NCBI GenBank assembly: GCA_001786825.1
Contig: MFTL01000028.1
Location: forward strand, 7,536 to 15,305
Reading direction: 5' to 3'
DNA length: 7,770 nucleotides
Origin: Candidatus Nomurabacteria bacterium RIFCSPHIGHO2_01_FULL_39_9
Lineage (GTDB): Bacteria; Patescibacteriota; Minisyncoccia; Phycocordibacterales; DATEUR01
Shown: one piece after another, positions 1 through 5,809 of the stretch
Layout of the letters: each line of letters opens with the position of its first letter
Position numbering within the stretch: the first letter of the stretch is position 1
The notes under the pieces: generated by a model
The model's input: only the letters and a program-made list of their open reading frames with translations
Database searches by the model: none
Told to the model about the DNA's origin: nothing
Position numbers and translations under genes: made by a program

Positions 1-2412
1 AAGCTTATAAAGCAAGATCGCTTTATTTTGTTTTTTATTATAACCTTCCGCCTCTTTAGCAATCTCATTCCAATCTTTTTGTTTTGTTGGATCAAGCGGA
101 ATATTGTAAGGCAATACTTGCCCCGCTTCTTTTATTTCAAAAGGCTCGCCAAAATAGAGGTTCCCTAAGTTTTTAAATTCTCTTTGACCAGTTAAAATTT
201 TTGAAGGCGGTGGATTAAAATTTGTTTTTTGGGCAATTAATTTGTAAATACCGGGCTCTCTAACCGCCAAGCCGTATTCGCCTTCAAGATTCGTAATAGC
301 TGATGCAACTTCTGTTTCTCTATCAGCTTCAATTTTAATTAACGATACATAAGCCGGATCAAGACCAATACCGGTTGTAGCGTCAAAAACAATGCCCCAC
401 TTCTTTTTCGTCGCACCAACCGCTGAAAGAATTAAATTCCAAAGTCGTGCAAAAATTTCGCCTGGCGCCGTGAATAAGAGCGTAGCTAAACCGGCAAGTC
501 CGGCAAGTAGACCTAATGCACCTATAGTTGGGGCCAGTATTTTGCCGAGTGTTGTCTTTAAAACTTCATTAAGTAAGTTACCAAGATTATTTATAACATC
601 TATAATAACCGGACCGAGTCCTCCGATATTCGTACCAATATCTAAAATGTCATCAATTAAATTTATAATCGAATCAGTAAAATCGTCCCATTCATCGCCA
701 AGATCTTCACCATCGCCGTCCCCGTCGCCATCACCATCGGTCGGACAATTAGATCCAACACATTCCGGTGTTGGCGGTTCTAAAACTATTGGACAATCTT
801 CACCAACACATTCTGGCGTTGGAGACTCTAATTCTAATTCGGTTATTTCTTCTTCCTCTTCTTCGTCATCAGTAAATTGACAATTGCTTCCGCAACCTTG
901 GCCGCCATCACATTCTTCGCTTTCTTCTTTGATGCCATTACCGCAGATAGATCCGCTTTCGGTTGGGCAGTCTTCACCAACGCACCCTGGCGTCGGCGGT
1001 TCTAAATCTATTAGGCAATCCTCGCCAACGCACTCCGGCGTCGGAGATTCAAGCTCTATCTTGCAACTTGCCGAACAGCTTTCACCCCCATCGCATTCTT
1101 CACCTGATTCAATATTATTATTACCGCAAGCCGCTAATTCTAATTCTGTTATTTCTTCTTCGGGTTCGGGAATATCTATCGTGACGCTATCAGAATCAGA
1201 ACCTTCGGCATTACTGCAAGTGAGCGTGTAAGTTTTCGGCGATGGAAATGTGACTACAATAAATTGAGTAGCGGTGAGCGGATTAATATTGAGAGTTGTT
1301 GCCGGAGCTAATGCCAGAGAACATGCGGTCGGATTACCAGAGAGGGTCCAGGTTAAAGTGGCAATAAGATTTGACGGCGCAACAGTCAACGGACCGTCTG
1401 TGCCATTTATTTTCAAGTCAACTTCCGGAGCTGGCGGTGGTGGTGGTCCTTCGGTCACAACAACTGTAACTGAACTCGAAGCCGAACCATAACTGCTGGT
1501 GCAATTTATTGTGTAAGTTTGACTGCCGACAACACTCGTAATAATTGGAACTGGCGAACTACTTGCTATGCCTATTGGATTCGTCCAATTTGGTGGCACC
1601 GCGATCGCACTACAAGAACTAACATCGGAAGATGTCCAAGTTAAATTAACCGGCGTATTTATTTGAACTGCAAGTGAATTTAAAGTGTTATTAGCTTTAA
1701 GCGTGACACTCGGTGCTGTTGGTTGACTGCTACTACATATTCCACAATCAGCGGAGCAAGTACTGCAAGTTTCCGTGCCATTGCAAGACGTATCGCCACA
1801 AACAGGCGTTGGCCCGCTACGATCATTTATCGGGACATAAGCAGTTCGTACACATTCATCATCCTCGCAGGCGACTGGGTTAAAAGCAATAACACCACCG
1901 CCAATTGCCCAAGCATTACCATTAAAATAGCCAGCCGGAGTTAATTCAACCTTGAAAGGAGATGGTGGGGGCCCGCCGCAACCGCCGGGAATAATCAGGG
2001 GGTTAGAACAATCAGCCGAGTTAAGCACAATTTTATCAGTCAGCCCATTCCACCAAAAACCGTGCAAGTCGCCATCTGGATCAATATAGGAATTGGTCCA
2101 AAGATCGAGCCAGCCGAATTGCGTTGACCAGGCAAAACTACCTGATTTGAAAATACTTTTTGTTGGACTAATTAGAGGATCATCTTTAATTAGCACTTCA
2201 CAATTAGTGCAACGAAAGTTAACAGGAGAGTTGCCGGTGTCGGTCACAAAAGTCGCTTTTTGAATACTGTTGATCGGCGTTTGATCAACGACAACACAGC
2301 CATCTCCTCCATCATTCCAACAGCCATTGGTCTGCGCAAAAACAAACAAGCCGCCTAAGAGTAAAGTGGCAGTTATCAAAAAGAAAAATATTTTTGTTTG
2401 AGATTTGTTCAT
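1..2412 (-). CDS. Large secreted multi-domain surface protein (partial, C-terminus beyond window)
   Basis: The minus frame is open from the ATG at 2412 to the window edge (804 codons, no stop). Residues 5-27 form a hydrophobic signal peptide ending FVFAQ. Next come a Trp-rich region (about 90-180, with AWSTQFGWLDL and GNAWAIGGGVIAF, resembling the AWS-x-GWI repeats of Parcubacteria surface proteins) and a Cys-rich knot at 205-226. Two Ig-like repeats follow (about 229-320 and 329-414, each with LTWT and a YT-x-x-C strand). Residues 429-558 hold two C-x10-C-x5-C-x3-C modules of the 'CGNG...EECD' type and four PTPxCVGxxC units. Then come acidic and Asp-Gly stretches (515-570), a Gly/Leu-rich membrane segment (about 629-648), and a carboxypeptidase-regulatory-like beta domain (about 671-735, ending YKLIAQKTNF). 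The role is probably cell-surface attachment or envelope structure; the exact function is unknown. The start is one base after the M50 protease stop, so the two are likely co-transcribed. No clear Shine-Dalgarno site is seen. Confidence 0.85.
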   Translation of the reverse strand, partial: MNKSQTKIFFFLITATLLLGGLFVFAQTNGCWNDGGDGCVVVDQTPINSIQKATFVTDTGNSPVNFRCTNCEVLIKDDPLISPTKSIFKSGSFAWSTQFGWLDLWTNSYIDPDGDLHGFWWNGLTDKIVLNSADCSNPLIIPGGCGGPPPSPFKVELTPAGYFNGNAWAIGGGVIAFNPVACEDDECVRTAYVPINDRSGPTPVCGDTSCNGTETCSTCSADCGICSSSQPTAPSVTLKANNTLNSLAVQINTPVNLTWTSSDVSSCSAIAVPPNWTNPIGIASSSPVPIITSVVGSQTYTINCTSSYGSASSSVTVVVTEGPPPPPAPEVDLKINGTDGPLTVAPSNLIATLTWTLSGNPTACSLALAPATTLNINPLTATQFIVVTFPSPKTYTLTCSNAEGSDSDSVTIDIPEPEEEITELELAACGNNNIESGEECDGGESCSASCKIELESPTPECVGEDCLIDLEPPTPGCVGEDCPTESGSICGNGIKEESEECDGGQGCGSNCQFTDDEEEEEEITELELESPTPECVGEDCPIVLEPPTPECVGSNCPTDGDGDGDGDGEDLGDEWDDFTDSIINLIDDILDIGTNIGGLGPVIIDVINNLGNLLNEVLKTTLGKILAPTIGALGLLAGLAGLATLLFTAPGEIFARLWNLILSAVGATKKKWGIVFDATTGIGLDPAYVSLIKIEADRETEVASAITNLEGEYGLAVREPGIYKLIAQKTNFNPPPSKILTGQREFKNLGNLYFGEPFEIKEAGQVLPYNIPLDPTKQKDWNEIAKEAEGYNKKQNKAILLYKL
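709..738 (-). repeat. Six-base repeat encoding an Asp-Gly tract
   Basis: Five tandem GAY-GGN units encode alternating Asp-Gly at residues 559-568 of the surface protein. The tract separates the Cys-rich repeats from the hydrophobic C-terminal part. The DxDxDG pattern resembles calcium-binding loops, but it could simply be a flexible acidic linker. Confidence 0.6.
739..834 (-). repeat. Intragenic duplication, copy 2 (32 residues)
   Basis: Encodes residues 527-558 of the surface protein: two PTPxCVGxxC units 16 residues apart. It matches residues 453-484 at almost every position, but the two DNA copies differ at many third codon positions. This suggests an old duplication kept by selection on the protein. 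Confidence 0.8.
961..1056 (-). repeat. Intragenic duplication, copy 1 (32 residues)
   Basis: Encodes residues 453-484 of the surface protein (ELESPTPECVGEDC followed by a second PTPxCVGEDC unit). It pairs with the copy at 739-834 with an offset of 222 bases (74 codons). Together they give four regularly spaced Cx4C pairs, probably disulfides in an exported stalk. Confidence 0.8.
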
Positions 2413-2413
2413 C

Positions 2414-3100
2414 TTAAAAACTTACACCGGTAAATAATTTAAATAAACTAAAAACAATCGGCGCTATTTTCTGCCATAAGAAAAAGATAAAAATAAGCAG
2501 AACAAAAATAGCATACCTTTCCAAGAAAAATTCAATCTGACGAAATCGATTGCCAAGCAGAGTAAAAAGAATTCTTGAACCATCAAGCGGCGGCAGCGGC
2601 ACTAAATTAAAAATAGCCAGCACAATATTTACCAGAATAATCACAAACATTATACCAACTGCTGCTTCAAGCCCATTCGAAGCTACGCCCATAATAGAAC
2701 CTCGATTTAAAATTACTTGGAACAAACTAGTTTTCACTTCTGATGCGACAGGAATGATCATGGATGTCAAACCAAAGATTATAGCAATCAAAAAATTAGA
2801 AAGAATGCCTGCAGCCGCTACCCATAATGTACCCAATTTCTGATTTCTCAAATTATGAGGATTAAAAGGTACTGGCCTAGCCCAACCTATAAGAAATGGG
2901 GAATGAAGAATTACCAAAAACAGCGGGATCAAGACCGAACCGAACGGATCTAAATGTTTAAGCGGATTTAAGGTTAGCCGGCCGGCTAATTTAGCTGTCT
3001 GGTCGCCGAAATAAAGCGCGGCATAGCCATGAGAAATCTCATGGATAATCACAGAAAGAATAAGCACGACGATATAAAAGATTGAATCAACTGCTTGCAT
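2414..3100 (-). CDS. M50-family (site-2 protease type) membrane zinc metalloprotease
   Basis: 228 residues, nearly all hydrophobic. The HExxH zinc motif is H20-E21-I-S-H24, and the distal ligand motif PLPPLDG lies at 168-174 with D173 as the expected third zinc ligand. GRLTLNPLKHLDPFGS (40-55) and GWARPVPFNP (72-81) are typical of the short M50 subfamily related to YwhC and Rv0359. About five or six membrane segments are visible. Family members cut peptide bonds inside the membrane; the substrate here is unknown. No PDZ domain is present, as is usual for this compact type. It starts at an ATG divergent from rpmB. The surface-protein gene begins one base after its TAA, implying co-transcription and possibly coupled translation. 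The family call is firm; the physiological role is not known. Confidence 0.93.
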   Translation of the reverse strand: MQAVDSIFYIVVLILSVIIHEISHGYAALYFGDQTAKLAGRLTLNPLKHLDPFGSVLIPLFLVILHSPFLIGWARPVPFNPHNLRNQKLGTLWVAAAGILSNFLIAIIFGLTSMIIPVASEVKTSLFQVILNRGSIMGVASNGLEAAVGIMFVIILVNIVLAIFNLVPLPPLDGSRILFTLLGNRFRQIEFFLERYAIFVLLIFIFFLWQKIAPIVFSLFKLFTGVSF

Positions 3101-3110
3101 GTTATATAAA
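3082..3110 (+). promoter_or_regulatory. Candidate sigma-70-type promoter for rpmB-SOD
   Basis: TTGAAT (3082-3087), a 17-base spacer, then TATAAA (3105-3110) on the plus strand. Transcription would begin near 3117, leaving a leader of about 45 bases before the bL28 ATG. The -35 box lies inside the start of the divergent M50 gene, so the two promoters overlap. Confidence 0.5.
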
Positions 3111-3139
3111 TTATGTTAGCATAGAAACTACTTATCCAA
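3110..3139 (-). promoter_or_regulatory. Possible promoter for the M50 protease / surface protein unit
   Basis: On the minus strand TTGGAT (3139-3134) is followed after 18 bases by CATAAT (3115-3110), with the ATG only 9 bases further on. That would give a leaderless or nearly leaderless mRNA. The match to consensus is moderate, in an AT-rich intergenic region where chance matches are common. Confidence 0.35.
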
Positions 3140-3161
3140 AAGTTAATTTACTAACAAAACT

Positions 3162-3401
3162 ATGAGATGTTGCCAAATAACTAAAAAAGGTTCAATCGTC
3201 GCTGGCGGTTATTCTAATCGCGTCCGTGCTACTAAATTCAATCCAACCGGTAAGAAGCGAAAACAAGTTAATTTGCAAAAAAAGACAATTTTTGTGCCGG
3301 AACTTAACAAGTCGCTACGACTGACTCTTTCGACTTCCGCAATTCGACTTATCAATAAAAAAGGTGCTTATCCGGTATTGAAAGAAGCTGGACTTGTATA
3401 G
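3162..3401 (+). CDS. rpmB: 50S ribosomal protein bL28
   Basis: 79 residues, a typical length for bL28. It starts MRCCQITKKG, matching the family's Cys-x-x-[TS]-G-K N-terminus, and carries the core NLQKKTIFVPELNKSLRLTL followed by a strand-helix end (STSAIRLINKKG). It is a structural component of the large ribosomal subunit. It is highly basic. It begins at the ATG after a 61-base intergenic gap and has no evident Shine-Dalgarno sequence. It ends with TAG, which shows that TAG works as a stop in this genome. The next gene starts 4 bases later, so the two are probably one transcript. Confidence 0.95.
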   Translation: MRCCQITKKGSIVAGGYSNRVRATKFNPTGKKRKQVNLQKKTIFVPELNKSLRLTLSTSAIRLINKKGAYPVLKEAGLV

Positions 3402-3405
3402 CGCT

Positions 3406-3996
3406 ATGTATCAAGAACAAAAGTTCGATATTGAGGAACTTGCCGGAATCTCCAAAAAAAATATTGAGGAGCATTTGAAGCTCTACTCTGGCTACGTTAA
3501 AAATACCAATTTAATTTTAGAAAAAATCAAAGAACTCGAAGGTAGTGAAAAAGACGCTTATGCTCTAGCAGAGATGCAAAGGCGTTTTTCTTTTGAATAT
3601 AACGGTATGCGAAATCACGAATACTATTTCAAAAGTCTGGAAGGTGGCACAAAAGCACTATCTACCGAAAGTCTCTTAAAAAAAGAAATTGAAAAAGAAT
3701 GGGGCTCCTTTGACAAATGGCTGACTCGATTCAAAACTGTCGCCCTTACTCGCGGTATTGGCTGGGCTGTCCTGTATTACGACTCTCAAGATAAGAAACT
3801 TTTAAATGCTTGGATTGATGAACAACATTTGGGTCAATTAAATTCCTGCAAATTTATTTTAGGTATTGATATGTGGGAGCATGCTTTTGTTTATGACTAT
3901 CCAACAAGCGAGAAGAAAAAGTATATTGAGACATTCTTCGCTAATTTGAATTGGGAGGTGATTGAGAAAAATTTCGCCACCGCCACGAAACAATAA
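3406..3996 (+). CDS. Fe/Mn-family superoxide dismutase (divergent)
   Basis: 196 residues from the ATG at 3406. A TTG at 3394 would overlap rpmB and is less likely. The family converts superoxide to O2 and H2O2 using one Fe or Mn. The signature DMWEHAF (155-161) supplies two metal ligands, D155 and H159; H71 (in NHEYYF) and H23 (in IEEHLKLYSGYV) fit the other two. Compared with classical SODs, the first helix is about one residue shorter and lacks the usual HxxHH cluster. FxxGGHxNH is replaced by a FEYNGMRNH form. A His (H141) sits near the place of the second-sphere Gln. Similar dismutases are known from Patescibacteria. It is probably cytoplasmic, as no signal peptide is seen. Family membership is solid; activity and metal preference are uncertain. 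Confidence 0.88.
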   Translation: MYQEQKFDIEELAGISKKNIEEHLKLYSGYVKNTNLILEKIKELEGSEKDAYALAEMQRRFSFEYNGMRNHEYYFKSLEGGTKALSTESLLKKEIEKEWGSFDKWLTRFKTVALTRGIGWAVLYYDSQDKKLLNAWIDEQHLGQLNSCKFILGIDMWEHAFVYDYPTSEKKKYIETFFANLNWEVIEKNFATATKQ

Positions 3997-4016
3997 AGAC
4001 AGGTAAACTTATTATG

Positions 4017-4100
4017 TGCCGCGGGGGAGATTTGAACTCCCAATCTCTTACGAGGACTGCGCCCTGAACGCAGTGTGTTTACCAATTTCACCACCGCGGC
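4017..4100 (-). tRNA. tRNA-Leu (anticodon CAG)
   Basis: An 84-base class II tRNA on the minus strand. It has a 7-bp acceptor stem (GCCGCGG with CCGCGGC), a D arm with a GG-containing loop, an anticodon stem CTGCG/CGCAG with loop TTCAGGG (anticodon CAG at 4064-4066), a 15-base variable arm with a CTC-GTAA-GAG hairpin, a T arm GGGAG/CTCCC with loop TTCAAAT, and discriminator A73. The long variable arm, CAG anticodon and A73 all fit leucine. CCA is not encoded (CAT follows), so it must be added after transcription. It decodes CUG codons. It converges with the SOD gene 20 bases away. Confidence 0.97.
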
Positions 4101-4101
4101 A

Positions 4102-4179
4102 TTTATTAATTATGCGCACAGATTGCTTTATTTTCAAATACTTTCTTCTAAGACAAGGTATTTCTTCCTTATAGTACAT
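4102..4179 (-). pseudogene. Untranslated C-terminal tail of the LAGLIDADG endonuclease, downstream of an in-frame TAG
   Basis: Directly after the TAG at 4180-4182 the same frame stays open for 26 codons, beginning MYYKEEIPCLRRKYLKIK, then runs into the tRNA-Leu gene. This basic segment resembles the 'KMYY...CLxRKxxKI' ending I recall for related CPR LAGLIDADG proteins. The upstream frame stops at YAKKESLQICK, just before where that ending would begin. One base change from AAG (Lys) to TAG would explain it. The resemblance to the family ending is from memory, not an alignment. Confidence 0.55.
4109..4137 (-). promoter_or_regulatory. Promoter for tRNA-Leu
   Basis: TTGAAA (4137-4132), exactly 17 bases, then CATAAT (4114-4109) on the minus strand. 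The -10 box ends 8 bases before the mature tRNA 5' end, so the transcript would start almost at the tRNA. Spacing and sequence are close to the sigma-70 consensus. The site lies inside the residual coding tail of the endonuclease gene. Confidence 0.6.
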
Positions 4180-4752
4180 CTATTTACAAATTTGTAATGA
4201 TTCTTTTTTTGCATATCTTAATTGTATATATGAAACATGGCGACTAGAGCTAACATGACCATTGATGCCTATTGTTTCCTTCAGTCTTTTTCTCAACCAG
4301 TTAATAAATTTAGGGCTTGCTGAGGCAAAGGAAATATAAAATCTATAGCTTTTCTCAAAAATAGAATCATAGAAAGAAAAACTGCAACCGTCGCCATCAA
4401 AATATCCTCTCAAAAAATCGGCAAAATATTTCTTGGGTATGTGCAAAGATGATAAAGTCTTCGATTTGGCAGGAGATAATCCTATACCCATCAAAAATTG
4501 ATAAAAAAGTACATCACCAAACTGAACACGATATGCCAGATCTCCCTTTCCGCTACTTTTTTTTCCGATCTTTGTTTGAATCTTTAAACATTTCTTAAAT
4601 AAAAGAACCTGTGCTTTATCAACAGAAGTGAAATCTATATGTCGTCCATCTTTTGATAAGCAGCCATCGGCGGTCAACAAACCAATCGCATAGGAAAAGT
4701 TGGGTGACCATTTAATTTTGACGCTACCCTTTGGCTTTGGTCCTCTTTTCAC
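4180..4752 (-). CDS. LAGLIDADG homing endonuclease, probably C-terminally truncated
   Basis: 190 residues from the GTG at 4752. A TTG at 4821 would add 23 residues but overlaps the kinase gene. Two LAGLIDADG motifs are present: AIGLLTADG (22-30) and LRGYFDGDG (114-122), with acidic residues D29 and D121 at the expected catalytic ends. The arrangement is that of a single-chain, two-motif enzyme that binds and cuts a long DNA target. The N-terminal VKRGPKPKGSVKIKW patch is very basic. It is free-standing, with no host-gene halves visible on either side, so it is neither an intein nor an obvious intron ORF. It is AT-rich, and a TATAAT box 6 bases upstream of the GTG suggests a leaderless message. 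The frame ends at an amber codon but continues coherently beyond it, so the gene may be decaying. Confidence 0.75.
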   Translation of the reverse strand: MKRGPKPKGSVKIKWSPNFSYAIGLLTADGCLSKDGRHIDFTSVDKAQVLLFKKCLKIQTKIGKKSSGKGDLAYRVQFGDVLFYQFLMGIGLSPAKSKTLSSLHIPKKYFADFLRGYFDGDGCSFSFYDSIFEKSYRFYISFASASPKFINWLRKRLKETIGINGHVSSSRHVSYIQLRYAKKESLQICK

Positions 4753-4758
4753 AAATTT

Positions 4759-4787
4759 ATTATAACTTAAGAACGCCGCTGACCAAA
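4759..4787 (-). promoter_or_regulatory. Possible promoter of the endonuclease gene, inside the kinase 3' end
   Basis: A perfect TATAAT (4764-4759) follows TTTGGT (4787-4782) after 17 bases on the minus strand. A start about 7 bases downstream of the -10 box would fall at the GTG (4752), giving a leaderless transcript. The -35 match is weak and the -10 overlaps the region of the kinase stop codon. Confidence 0.4.
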
Positions 4788-5492
4788 CTGATCTGTTGGA
4801 AAATAGCCTTTCATCTGCCAATATTTTGGCTTAAGTGTTTCTCGAAGCAGTGGCAATGATTCTTTAATGTCTTCCAAAAAATAACCGGTTTTTGGAACAT
4901 AATCTTTTTTTATTGGATCGTATATCCAAACAGATTCTTCGTAAGCCGACATGCCAATATCTTCTACATTTCCGATCTTTGCCGCCGTGCCAAAATCTAT
5001 CAGACACGGTTTACCGTTCTCCAGAATCATAACATTGCCAGCTCGCAAATCGCGATGGATAAATCCTGCTTTGTGCATTTTCTTTACCTCATTTTCGAGC
5101 TCTTGGAAAAAAGATTCAATTTCAAAATTAGCTGGCAATTCCTTTGTCCCCTGACCGATCTCCAAAATCGAAGCGCCGCGGATTCGTTCCATAAAATAAT
5201 ACAAATTACCTTTTTCATCATTAAAAATTAGGAAAGGTTCTGGCACTTTAATGTCTGCGTCGAATAATTGGCTTTGAACATCAAATTCTCTTTCGAGATC
5301 ATTACCTTTGAGTACTGGCAACTCTTTAATTTTTTTTAAACAAACGTTGGCTGAATTTTTACCTTCCCATGCACTCACCGTAGCATTGCCACCCTCGCCG
5401 ATTTTATCTAACTTATCAAAAAATAATTCAATATTGTTTTTCAAAAATCTTGATTGCTCGCTTATATTTTCTCTTAAGATATCAATTTTCAT
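4767..5492 (-). CDS. Small eukaryotic-like / RIO-ABC1-like protein kinase
   Basis: 241 residues with a minimal kinase fold. It has a glycine loop GEGGNATV (32-39), a candidate ATP-anchoring Lys in VCLKK (K53 or K54), the catalytic loop HRDLRAGNVMI (146-156, with D148 and N153) and the metal-binding DFG (166-168). HRDLRxxN and the short C-lobe resemble RIO, lipopolysaccharide-kinase and ABC1-type kinases more than classical Hanks kinases. The substrate is unknown. No membrane segment or sensor domain is visible, so it should be cytoplasmic. Its start lies 12 bases after the terminator hairpin of the small upstream gene; I see no clear promoter there. The last 19 codons overlap a TTG-initiated reading of the endonuclease, so its C-terminus may have been altered by that neighbour. 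Confidence 0.8.
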   Translation of the reverse strand: MKIDILRENISEQSRFLKNNIELFFDKLDKIGEGGNATVSAWEGKNSANVCLKKIKELPVLKGNDLEREFDVQSQLFDADIKVPEPFLIFNDEKGNLYYFMERIRGASILEIGQGTKELPANFEIESFFQELENEVKKMHKAGFIHRDLRAGNVMILENGKPCLIDFGTAAKIGNVEDIGMSAYEESVWIYDPIKKDYVPKTGYFLEDIKESLPLLRETLKPKYWQMKGYFPTDQFGQRRS

Positions 5493-5500
5493 AATTTATT

Positions 5501-5527
5501 TAAAAAGCACCCAAAAAACGGGTGCTT
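5501..5527 (-). terminator. Rho-independent terminator of the 75-residue gene
   Basis: On the minus strand an 8-bp perfect stem (AAGCACCC with GGGTGCTT), a 7-base loop (GTTTTTT) and a T run with AT-rich DNA follow the small gene. The stem includes the first two bases of the TAA stop codon. No T run follows on the plus strand, so it acts in the minus direction. Confidence 0.82.
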
Positions 5528-5753
5528 ATAATTCTTGTGAACCAATAAAAATTTCTTTATTAAATAATTTGGACTCAGAGTTATTAACAACGAAACCACA
5601 AAAAATAACTTTTGGCTCTTTTAAAAAAACTTTTAAATTACCAAATGTTTCTTTGTCCAAAAAATCCTCTTCCATGTTGTTAGCAATCATTGCTTCGGCA
5701 ACGGTTACCGCTTTAGATATCACTTTTGGATTAACTTTTTTAATGGTTAGCAT
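5526..5753 (-). CDS. Hypothetical 75-residue protein
   Basis: I do not recognise this protein. It begins MLTIKKVNPKVISKAVT and ends NKEIFIGSQEL. It is mixed-charge and soluble-looking, with an N-terminal helix-like half (AVTVAEAMIANNMEEDFL) and a beta-rich second half (VIFCGFVV, EIFIGS). There is one Cys, and no signal peptide or membrane segment. The reading is supported by its context: a consensus-like promoter with a short leader lies directly upstream and an intrinsic terminator begins at its stop codon, so it forms its own transcription unit between the RNase H and kinase genes. The leader is A-rich with only a weak AAGAAA-like ribosome site. Confidence 0.7.
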   Translation of the reverse strand: MLTIKKVNPKVISKAVTVAEAMIANNMEEDFLDKETFGNLKVFLKEPKVIFCGFVVNNSESKLFNKEIFIGSQEL

Positions 5754-5780
5754 AATATTTTCTTTTTTAATTCTAAACTG

Positions 5781-5809
5781 ATATTAACATTTTCAAACAA
5801 TTATGTCAA
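5781..5809 (-). promoter_or_regulatory. Strong sigma-70-type promoter for the 75-residue gene
   Basis: A perfect TTGACA (5809-5804), exactly 17 bases, then TAATAT (5786-5781) on the minus strand. It is the best promoter match in the window. The -35 box overlaps the stop codon and final bases of the RNase H gene. The predicted leader is about 20 bases. Confidence 0.75.

Noticed and set aside
1..6. AAGCTT (HindIII site) at the window edge as a cloning junction
   Set aside because: Other HindIII sites occur inside the window near 6095 and 6106, and the coding frame runs through the edge normally; probably chance.
739..1056. Spaced similar sequences that might suggest a CRISPR array
   Set aside because: Only two diverged copies, in frame within a coding sequence and differing mainly at third positions.
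392..1492. Several plus-strand open frames rich in Ser, Pro and Gly
   Set aside because: They are antisense to the continuous 804-codon minus-strand surface-protein frame. Their low-complexity composition mirrors its repeats (Asp-Gly, Glu runs, PTPxCVG).
3897..4094. Minus-strand open frame covering the tRNA-Leu
   Set aside because: It is a translation of the tRNA gene and the antisense of the SOD gene; no independent coding evidence.
4180..4182. TAG read as a sense codon (genetic code change)
   Set aside because: rpmB ends with TAG exactly at the expected bL28 C-terminus, so TAG is a normal stop here. Known CPR recoding affects TGA, and recJ ends with TGA at a plausible place.
4180..4821. 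Endonuclease as part of an intein or a group I intron
   Set aside because: No split host protein flanks it, no intein splicing motifs are seen, and the tRNA-Leu is uninterrupted.
4767..4821. TTG start at 4821 for the endonuclease
   Set aside because: It overlaps the kinase by 55 bases and the added residues look like an out-of-frame reading of the kinase tail. The GTG at 4752 fits the TATAAT position and the basic RGPKPKG start.
5505..5527. The hairpin as a bidirectional terminator
   Set aside because: On the plus strand the stem is followed by ATAATTC, not a T run, and there is no plus-strand gene to end there.
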